10,734 bases of DNA from an uncultured Clostridium sp. (lineage in GTDB: Bacteria; Bacillota; Clostridia; Peptostreptococcales; Peptostreptococcaceae): assembly GCA_900550335.1 (NCBI GenBank), contig URRU01000052.1:1-10734 (forward strand). The letters are read 5' to 3'. The position numbers and the translations under genes are program-made. The notes under the pieces are model-generated. The model did no database searches. It was not told the origin of the DNA and saw only the letters and a program-made list of their open reading frames with translations. Below are positions 4,876-10,734 of this stretch, one piece after another; the first letter of the stretch is position 1, and each line of letters starts with the position of its first letter.

Positions 4876-7353
4876 TTATTTAGTTGTTGTTTCTGTTTTT
4901 TCTGGTTGTGTTGGTTTTTCTGGTTCTACTGGTTTTGGAAGCGGTCCTTGTTTTCCATTTATTGTACATTTATCATTTCCTAGTATTATATCACCATCTA
5001 TTGTACAAGCATTATCATATGTTACAGTTGCTCCTAATCCTTCTCCATCATTTCCCCACATATATATTGCTGGATATGAATCATTTCTATTAACATCTTT
5101 AATTGTTACATTCTTTAATTCTACATTTGATGGGTATTGATATCCTCCACCTCTATTTCCAACTATCAAACCTCCACAAGGAACTTCATTACCAGTTTTC
5201 CAATTTTCATTCATGTAGTTATTTTTGTCTTTATATTTATCATCAATTATATTAGTAATAGTAGTATTTGATATAATTGCTGTACCCCCTCTAACTATAA
5301 TACCTTGATAATCGCTATTAACAGTACTATTGTTCATATATAACTTACATGGTATATTTATAAGAATAGCATCACCACCTACATTACTAGTCATGTTAAT
5401 TGTAGAACCTTCTATATTGAAAACAGGACTATAGTTAATTGGTAATCCAGCATTTGTTCCTATACAGTAAACATATGCACTTATAGTTGAACCAATTATA
5501 TTAACAGTTGCATTTTCACCAACTGCATATACACCTGTAGTTTCTGATGTATACACAACATCTTCCAAATTAAATGTTCCTTCTTTACCTACTGATATAC
5601 ATGAATTTGTTGGTGATATTGAATTTAAGTTAAGTTTTCCATTTTTAATAGTTAGTGTCTGATTAGCTCCCACAGATTCTATTGGCGCTTTTGTATCCTT
5701 ATCAAATTTTATTTTTTTTGAATCTAGAGTATAATTATTTAAGTTGATAGTTGTTTCTCCAGAAGGCGATAACTTCATTACTTTAGATAAAGTTATATCA
5801 TTAGCTAATACTATAGTTTCACCTTTTTCAGCATTTTCTATAGCTTTAGCTAGCGTTTCTTCATCTGTAACATATGTTCCACTTATTACTGTTCCACCTC
5901 CTGATGAAGAACCACCAGAGCTACTTCCGCCTGGTTTATTTCCATCAACTTCTGGCTTAACTGTTCCAGTTATCGGATTTGATATTGTTCCGTAGTTTTC
6001 TATTTCTGTTCCACTAGCATTATTTTCAACATTAGTTATTTTACCATCATTTTCTAACTTAACATTTGAAGAACTTGATTCTATTTCTACTTTGCTTATT
6101 TTACCAGCTGAAGTATTTTTTATTGTTGTATTTTTAGCATTCTCTACAACTAAAGTACCTATTGTACCGCTATTTTGGATATCAGCATTTGGAGTCTTAA
6201 CTGTTACTTCCCCTTTTAATTCTCCTCTAACATTTATCTGCACAGCATTATTTGTATATAAAGTTATATCTTTAGATATATTTCCTTCTATTTCTATAAC
6301 GTCATTAGCATTTGCCTTCTTTAACGCTTCCTGAAGTTCTTCTTCATTCTTAACTTTTATTACTACTTCTTTTTCTATTTCTTTTAACTCAGCAAAAGCT
6401 TTTTCATTTCCTTTTCCACCAACTTGAGTTATTGTATCTATTCTCTTAGTATTTATTATATTTTTCTGAGTCTCACTTAATTTTTTAGAAGCTATTAATA
6501 CCGGAGCTCCGTTTTTAGCTGCTAATGCACCAACTGCTAGTGCATCTATTAACTGTCCTGAATCTCCCATTCCATCTTTTGCTAGGTATAAATTATCTAA
6601 ATTTCTATCAGCATAGAATTTTTCTATAACTTTTGCATTAGTATTATTTCTGTTAGATCCTTCTATTCTCTGTTTTCCAGGTAAGCTAGATACTAATTTT
6701 TCTGGTAATACAGTTTTTCCACCTATTATAAATGATGCTTTTATTGACTCACCTTTTATAAATTTTTCAGCTACTGATAGTCCTTTTTTAGGATTTGCAA
6801 GTATTATTGGCATATTTCTTTCAGCTGCCGCAGCTGCAACAGATACTGCATCTGCAAGTCCAGTTGTACCATTTACTACCGCTATTTCAGAAATATCTTT
6901 TATTCCATCAAGTCTCTTCGCTATTGCTAAAGCTGTTTCTTCTCTTGTTGCACCCTTTATTCTATCAACTTTAACTTTTAGAGCTTTTAAAGCATTTTCG
7001 ATTTTAGCTGGAAGAACTGCATCTCCACCTATCATTATTACATTCTTTGCACCTAATCTTTTTATTTCATCAGCTGTTGCTTTATTTAATCCATCTTTAC
7101 CTGTTAAAAGTATTGGTGCATTTTTAACATGTGCAAGAGGAGTTGCTGTTAAAGCATCTGGTATTGCTGAGCTGTTTACAAGTATTACTGTTTCTGCACT
7201 TGACCAACCGTCTTTGCTTATTTTTATAGCTGTTTCTATTCTATTTTTTCCTATTAAAGTTGCAACATCTGTTGTTGCTGCATTTACTACTACAGTTGAA
7301 CTAGCAAGCATAGTTGCTGCCATTATTATAGATATTTTCTTATTCGCCTTCAT
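4876..7353 (-). CDS. Cell-wall-binding (CWB2) surface protein with beta-helix C-terminal region, 825 aa
   Basis: A Sec signal peptide (1-26, ending VVNA-A) is followed by three CWB2 repeats (PF04122) at about 34-124, 130-225 and 228-327, each with the NRIET/DRIKG-type start and a PILL-like motif (PILLTG, PIILAN, PVLIAS). Triple CWB2 modules anchor C. difficile Cwp and S-layer proteins non-covalently to an anionic wall polysaccharide. Residues 335-470 are short T/N/V-rich strands, 474-487 a Gly/Ser linker, and 495-800 a second helix-capped run of N/G/T/I-rich coils like a right-handed parallel beta-helix. A P/E/K/T tail (804-825) ends the protein. No catalytic motif is recognised; adhesin or binding function is inference. 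Six Cys (585, 630, 669, 726, 783, 796) lie in the exported helix. AGGAAG precedes ATG. The N-terminal half closely matches the neighbouring gene. Confidence 0.93.
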   Translation of the reverse strand: MKANKKISIIMAATMLASSTVVVNAATTDVATLIGKNRIETAIKISKDGWSSAETVILVNSSAIPDALTATPLAHVKNAPILLTGKDGLNKATADEIKRLGAKNVIMIGGDAVLPAKIENALKALKVKVDRIKGATREETALAIAKRLDGIKDISEIAVVNGTTGLADAVSVAAAAAERNMPIILANPKKGLSVAEKFIKGESIKASFIIGGKTVLPEKLVSSLPGKQRIEGSNRNNTNAKVIEKFYADRNLDNLYLAKDGMGDSGQLIDALAVGALAAKNGAPVLIASKKLSETQKNIINTKRIDTITQVGGKGNEKAFAELKEIEKEVVIKVKNEEELQEALKKANANDVIEIEGNISKDITLYTNNAVQINVRGELKGEVTVKTPNADIQNSGTIGTLVVENAKNTTIKNTSAGKISKVEIESSSSNVKLENDGKITNVENNASGTEIENYGTISNPITGTVKPEVDGNKPGGSSSGGSSSGGGTVISGTYVTDEETLAKAIENAEKGETIVLANDITLSKVMKLSPSGETTINLNNYTLDSKKIKFDKDTKAPIESVGANQTLTIKNGKLNLNSISPTNSCISVGKEGTFNLEDVVYTSETTGVYAVGENATVNIIGSTISAYVYCIGTNAGLPINYSPVFNIEGSTINMTSNVGGDAILINIPCKLYMNNSTVNSDYQGIIVRGGTAIISNTTITNIIDDKYKDKNNYMNENWKTGNEVPCGGLIVGNRGGGYQYPSNVELKNVTIKDVNRNDSYPAIYMWGNDGEGLGATVTYDNACTIDGDIILGNDKCTINGKQGPLPKPVEPEKPTQPEKTETTTK

Positions 7354-7380
7354 TGGGCATCACTTCCTTTTTGAGTTTAT

Positions 7381-7417
7381 AAAAAAGCGCATAGTAATCC
7401 GTAGACTATTATGCGCT
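7381..7417 (-). terminator. Intrinsic terminator within the 5' leader of the 825-aa surface protein gene (candidate attenuator)
   Basis: On the minus strand, AGCGCATAATA (from 7417) pairs with TACTATGCGCT (to 7386) around a 10-nt loop, with one A/C mismatch, followed by six U (7386-7381). It stands after the predicted promoter and before the ribosome site of the structural gene, so it would stop transcription unless prevented. The stop codon of a 29-codon leader ORF (TAA, 7411-7409) lies inside its 5' arm. Confidence 0.7.
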
Positions 7418-7498
7418 AAAATTCGAATTTGTATATTTTGCATAGAAAGGAGAATGTATCTTTTGTTGTTTTGAATTTGTTTTGTAAACTTGCAACAT
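7409..7498 (-). CDS. Leader peptide ORF (29 aa) upstream of the 825-aa surface protein gene
   Basis: ATG (7498-7496) is preceded by GAGGAG (7513-7508) with 9-nt spacing, a better ribosome site than that of the structural gene itself. The peptide begins MLQVYKTNSKQQ and ends TNSNFSA. The stop is TAA followed directly by TAG, inside the 5' arm of the terminator hairpin. A ribosome reaching this stop would cover the arm and favour read-through; one stalled or lost earlier would leave the hairpin free. The ORF starts about 30 nt after the predicted transcription start. A related ORF precedes the second surface gene (MFKVW start), which argues against chance. No run of a single amino acid is present, so a classic amino-acid attenuator is not indicated. 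Confidence 0.6.
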   Translation of the reverse strand: MLQVYKTNSKQQKIHSPFYAKYTNSNFSA

Positions 7499-7535
7499 AG
7501 TTATCAACTCCTCATTTAGTAATATTTCTATTAAA

Positions 7536-7564
7536 ATTATATCATATTTTTTTAGTTTTTTGAA
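7536..7564 (-). promoter_or_regulatory. Predicted promoter of the 825-aa surface protein gene and its leader
   Basis: Minus strand: TTCAAA (7564-7559), a 17-bp spacer, TATAAT (7541-7536), with TG one base before it (extended -10, TGATATAAT). The start would be near 7529. The leader RNA to the structural ATG is then about 175 nt and contains the leader ORF and terminator. Confidence 0.65.
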
Positions 7565-7573
7565 TTTTGTAAA

Positions 7574-7618
7574 TAAAAAAGCTGTCGCAAGATGTATATT
7601 ATATATCTATACGACAGC
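7574..7618 (-). terminator. Intrinsic terminator of the 950-aa surface protein gene
   Basis: Minus strand: GCTGTCG (7618-7612) pairs with CGACAGC (7587-7581); weaker inner pairing (AGAT/ATCT and TATAT runs) extends the stem, and a U tract follows (7580-7574). It isolates this gene from the promoter of the next surface gene 10 bp on. Confidence 0.88.
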
Positions 7619-7661
7619 ATATTTTGTAGAAGAATATTTTTGTTTAGAGTTTAGTATTTAA

Positions 7662-10514
7662 TTAGTTATTAACTGTTATTGTTTTATCCGCATTTACAGT
7701 AAATGTATAGTCTATAGTTCCTAATGATTTACCTTCATTTCCTTGCTGTACTAATTCAACTGTAACAGTGTAAGTTCCCTGCTCTAAATCTGATTTTGGT
7801 TTTAACTTCATTGTTATTTTTCTTGATTCATTTATACCAAATCCAATTGTTTTAGTTCCTACATTTATATTTTGTATTACACCATAAAATACATACTTTT
7901 TATCATTATTAGGTAAGTTTGTATGGTACTGATTATAATTTATATCTTTAACTCCCCAATCAGCTCGTTCTCTATTAGAACCCTCCATATCATTCACTTT
8001 TCCTGAGTCTGTCTGTAAAGTCATTCCACAGTTATTTTCAATAGGATGCTTAATATCATTTACTGTATTAAATACGTCCACAAATTTTTTACTTAAATTG
8101 TCTTTTTCAACCTTGAATCTTAAATATGCTCCATCATCATAATACTTATAATTACCTGATTCAACAGCATTTAAGCTACCAATATCCAAGTTAGATTTCC
8201 ACTGGAAAGATGTAGATAATGTTCCATTTGTATTTTCTAATTCTTTATTCTTTTCTAATACTCCCAATTTAACACTTTCATTTGGTGTTGTATTATGAGT
8301 ATATCCATCTGCAAAAGTCCCCCCTTCTACAGTAAGTGCTTTTTTAAATACTTCTTTTTCTACATCTGCAGAATACTCTTCTTTAGAATTTTTATAATCT
8401 CCATGTTTAGTAAATACACTTCCTAAAGCTCCTTTAAATTCTCCACTCTTTATAGTTAAATTCTTAGGAACACCTTTAAAGTACTGCATACGTATTGCAT
8501 ATCCTTTTTCACTTTCTAATTTAGAATTTTCTAGAGTTATATCCATTCCTCTATCAGTGTAGTTTCCTTCTATTACTAATGCTTCTCCGGCTTCATTAAC
8601 ACCACTTGAATTAGGCCCTAATCCATCTATATATTCATCACTACTTAATCCAGTTCCTACTAATGTAGAATTTTTTATTGTTCCTACTCCACCTTTTATA
8701 CCTACAGCAGAACCACCTACTATAGTTGAAGATGTTATATCTATTTTTTTACTTCCAGCTGGGAAGTATACACCAATAGCAGCACCACTTATATTACATC
8801 TATCTATATCAAATGATATATCCTGGCAAGTTCCGTTTGCATATACTCCAAAAAGATTTGCATAATCACAAGAACCCGGATTTTTTGAATCTGTAAATTC
8901 AAATCCACCCATTTCTATATTTACACCCGTCATATTAACAGTAACATTTTTAGTTATTTTAGTAGTATTATTTGGTTGTTTTAAACCCGAAACAAATACA
9001 GCAACATGCTGACCATCTGCAGTTTTATCTGGTACACTTATTTTACCATTTTTTATATTAAGTACTACATTATCTGTTGTTATAACTATTCCATCATCAT
9101 TAGCACTCTGTGTTAAAGTATATCCATTTAAATCTAATGTCATACTTCTTGGTATATTTATTTTTCCTTTTATTTCTATAGGATTATTTAATTTAATAGT
9201 TGTTTTTTCTGTTTTATTTAATGCAGCTCTTAATTCTTTTTCATTAGTTACTCTTTCTACTTCTGGCCCATCTACTACTATTGAACCACCACCACTTGGT
9301 TTGTTAGTTTCTGGTTTAGTTGTTGAGTTGTTTGCAACATTTCCGTTTGGAGCAGTTATTTCTACTTTACCTGTAACTGTTCCTTCTACTTTTATATCTA
9401 CATTTTTATCTGTATTTATTATTATATCTTCTGTTATTGTTGCATTTGGTTTTAATACTATTTTATCGTTAGCATTTGCTTTTGATAAAGCTTCTTTTAA
9501 TTCTTCTACTGTTTCTACTTCGTAAACATCTTCTTTTTCTATTTCTTTTAAGTGGTTAAATGCACCTTCGTTACCTTTTCCACCAACCTGAACTATGTTG
9601 CTTACTTCTTTAGTATTTATAACATTTACCTGTTTTGCGTTAAGGTTTTTAGAAGCTATTAATACTGGAGAAGCATTTTTAGCTGCAAGTACACCAACTG
9701 CTAATGCATCTATTAACTGAGAATCTCCACCTCTACCATCTTTAGCTACATAAACATTCTTTAATTCTTTTCCTTTATAGAATGTTTCTATAACTTTAGC
9801 ATTAGTATCATTTCTGTTTGATCCTTCTAATCTTTTTTTACCTGGTAGGCTTGATACCATTTTGTTTGGTAATACAGTTGTTCCACCTATTAAGTATGAT
9901 GCTTTTATAGCTTCATCTTTTATGAATTTTTCAGAAGCTGATAATCCTTTTTTAGGATTTGCAAGTAATATTGGCATATGTCTTTCTGCTGCAGCTGCTG
10001 CTACTGAAACCGCATCTGCTAAACCTTTTGTTCCATTTACTACTGCTATTTCTGATACATCGCTTATAGTATCTAATCTTTTAGCTATTGCTAAAGCAGT
10101 TTCTTCTCTTGTATCACCTTTTATTCTATCTGGTTTTAAACCTAATTCTTTTAATTCTTTTTCTATTGAAGCTGGAAGAACAGTATTTCCACCTATTAGC
10201 ATCACATTTTTAGCTTCTAATCTTTTTATTTCTGCTTTTACCTGAGCACTTAATCCATTTTTAGAAGTTAATAGTATTGGAGCATTTTTTGCAAATGCAA
10301 GTGGTGTCGCAGTTAATGCATCTGCTATTGCACCATCATTTACTAATATTACTGTTTCTGCTGAATTCCATCCATCTTTAGATATTTTTACAGCTGTTTC
10401 TATTCTATTTTTCCCTATTAATGCTTCGTTAGTTGTTTCTGCCATTACAGGTACTACGCTTCCTGCAACCATAGTTGCAGCCATTACTGTAGCTAAATGT
10501 TTGTTTGCTTTCAT
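7662..10514 (-). CDS. Cell-wall-binding (CWB2) surface protein with beta-helix region and C-terminal beta domain, 950 aa
   Basis: A signal peptide (1-25, ending PVMA-E) precedes three CWB2 repeats at about 33-123, 129-224 and 227-326. These are nearly the same as those of the downstream 825-aa protein (shared stretches include IGKNRIET, SKDGW, TREETALAIAKRLD, VSVAAAAAER, LAVG). After about residue 330 the two diverge. This one has a short strand region (331-395), a Gly/Ser/Pro linker (about 400-415), an N/G/T/I-rich beta-helix-like region (420-735), and a further 180-residue beta-rich C-terminal part ending in TYTVTVELV and DYTFTVN that I cannot assign. The protein should be exported and held to wall polysaccharide by CWB2. 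Function beyond that is unknown; adhesion or surface coating is inference. GGAGGG lies 9 nt before ATG. It has 4 Cys (549, 563, 573, 829). Confidence 0.93.
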   Translation of the reverse strand: MKANKHLATVMAATMVAGSVVPVMAETTNEALIGKNRIETAVKISKDGWNSAETVILVNDGAIADALTATPLAFAKNAPILLTSKNGLSAQVKAEIKRLEAKNVMLIGGNTVLPASIEKELKELGLKPDRIKGDTREETALAIAKRLDTISDVSEIAVVNGTKGLADAVSVAAAAAERHMPILLANPKKGLSASEKFIKDEAIKASYLIGGTTVLPNKMVSSLPGKKRLEGSNRNDTNAKVIETFYKGKELKNVYVAKDGRGGDSQLIDALAVGVLAAKNASPVLIASKNLNAKQVNVINTKEVSNIVQVGGKGNEGAFNHLKEIEKEDVYEVETVEELKEALSKANANDKIVLKPNATITEDIIINTDKNVDIKVEGTVTGKVEITAPNGNVANNSTTKPETNKPSGGGSIVVDGPEVERVTNEKELRAALNKTEKTTIKLNNPIEIKGKINIPRSMTLDLNGYTLTQSANDDGIVITTDNVVLNIKNGKISVPDKTADGQHVAVFVSGLKQPNNTTKITKNVTVNMTGVNIEMGGFEFTDSKNPGSCDYANLFGVYANGTCQDISFDIDRCNISGAAIGVYFPAGSKKIDITSSTIVGGSAVGIKGGVGTIKNSTLVGTGLSSDEYIDGLGPNSSGVNEAGEALVIEGNYTDRGMDITLENSKLESEKGYAIRMQYFKGVPKNLTIKSGEFKGALGSVFTKHGDYKNSKEEYSADVEKEVFKKALTVEGGTFADGYTHNTTPNESVKLGVLEKNKELENTNGTLSTSFQWKSNLDIGSLNAVESGNYKYYDDGAYLRFKVEKDNLSKKFVDVFNTVNDIKHPIENNCGMTLQTDSGKVNDMEGSNRERADWGVKDINYNQYHTNLPNNDKKYVFYGVIQNINVGTKTIGFGINESRKITMKLKPKSDLEQGTYTVTVELVQQGNEGKSLGTIDYTFTVNADKTITVNN

Positions 10515-10579
10515 TTACCTTTTCCCTCCAAAATTTATATTTATTATATACATATTTTTATATTCAATAAATTAAACAT

Positions 10580-10639
10580 AAAAAAAGCACAGATTTATCC
10601 TCTTGTTTAATCCTAAGATTTTAGATAATTCTGTGCTTT
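10580..10639 (-). terminator. Intrinsic terminator within the 5' leader of the 950-aa surface protein gene (candidate attenuator)
   Basis: On the minus strand, AAAGCACAGA (10639-10630) pairs perfectly with TCTGTGCTTT (10593-10584). After an A/A mismatch the stem continues as TTATC/GATAA, topped by a loop of about 24 nt that can form a small AATC/GATT hairpin. Seven U follow (10586-10580). It lies 66 bp before the structural ATG and its ribosome site, so it can only block this gene. Confidence 0.75.
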
Positions 10640-10731
10640 CAAATCGAATTTATTAAATTTTCCATCAAAAAGAATACAGTTATGCTGTCTGTCTGTCTGT
10701 CTGTCTGTCTATTTTCCCAAACTTTGAACAT
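10639..10731 (-). CDS. Leader peptide ORF (30 aa in the present frame) carrying a tetranucleotide repeat
   Basis: ATG (10731-10729) opens a frame that begins MFKVWEN, runs through the AGAC repeat as RQTDRQTD, and ends NSI-stop, with TGA at 10641-10639 touching the first base of the terminator hairpin. The first 20 nt resemble the other leader ORF (ATGTT, then AAGTTT), and both share AAATTCGA just before the hairpin in the same frame. The ribosome site and promoter lie beyond the window edge, only 3 nt past the ATG, so translation is inferred by homology to the first leader. The ORF could also extend upstream. Confidence 0.5.
   Translation of the reverse strand: MFKVWENRQTDRQTDSITVFFLMENLINSI
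10685..10710 (+). repeat. Tetranucleotide tract (CTGT)6.5 (AGAC on the minus strand)
   Basis: There are 26 uninterrupted bases of period 4. Perfect tetranucleotide tracts of this length are prone to slipped-strand copy-number change and are the usual basis of bacterial phase variation. It starts at codon 8 of the leader ORF, where the related leader 7409-7498 has only loose A/C-rich sequence. Confidence 0.97.
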
Positions 10732-10734
10732 ATC

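Noticed and set aside
7381..7564. An invertible promoter switch like that of C. difficile cwpV, which also uses a terminator in the leader.
   Set aside because: I see no pair of inverted repeats flanking a segment of about 200 bp, and no recombinase gene. The only inverted repeats are the terminator arms.
10639..10660. UGA of the second leader ORF read as selenocysteine, with the adjacent hairpin as a SECIS element, since the genome has tRNA-Sec.
   Set aside because: The hairpin starts at the UGA itself, its loop is far larger and more distant than bacterial SECIS loops, a U tract follows at once, and the extended frame stops after six more codons. The first leader uses TAA in the equivalent place.
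10685..10710. The repeated CTGT tract as a CRISPR or satellite array.
   Set aside because: It is a pure 4-bp microsatellite without spacers.

Overview
The window is AT-rich and reads as a low-GC Gram-positive anaerobe of the Clostridia, most likely Peptostreptococcaceae-like. The evidence is two secreted proteins with triple cell-wall-binding (CWB2) repeats of the Clostridioides difficile Cwp type, a selenocysteine tRNA, strong AGGAGG-type ribosome sites, and a membrane-anchored ApbE beside a NusG domain II protein. The species cannot be named from the sequence.

Left part (1-2978): the 3' end of a transporter gene with two TrkA-C (RCK_C) domains; a 149-nt rod-like hairpin with a central bubble that looks like 6S RNA and lies beside a tcdA/yrvM homologue, the neighbour of 6S-1 RNA in Bacillus subtilis; a bidirectional terminator; then, on the minus strand, tcdA, a small DHFR/RibD-C-family reductase, tRNA-Sec with its own promoter and terminator, and ung.

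Middle (3045-4650): a divergent pair, a NusG domain II protein (minus) and an ApbE flavin transferase (plus). They are separated by a near-perfect 22-bp palindrome that carries back-to-back extended -10 elements. The pair suggests extracytoplasmic flavin-linked redox chemistry.

Right part (4843-10734): two tandem minus-strand genes for surface proteins. Both have a signal peptide, three closely similar CWB2 repeats and different beta-helix C-terminal regions. Each gene has its own 5' leader, built the same way: a short ORF that begins with a similar peptide (MLQVY / MFKVW), a shared AAATTCGA box, and an intrinsic terminator lying between the leader ORF stop and the structural gene's ribosome site. 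This is the layout of translation-coupled transcription attenuation. In the upstream gene the leader ORF also contains a 26-bp tetranucleotide tract (6.5 copies). Changes of one repeat unit would move the leader ORF stop to three different places relative to the terminator. I regard this as the most interesting item in the window: a possible phase-variable leader-peptide attenuator controlling a cell-surface protein. It is inferred from sequence only.
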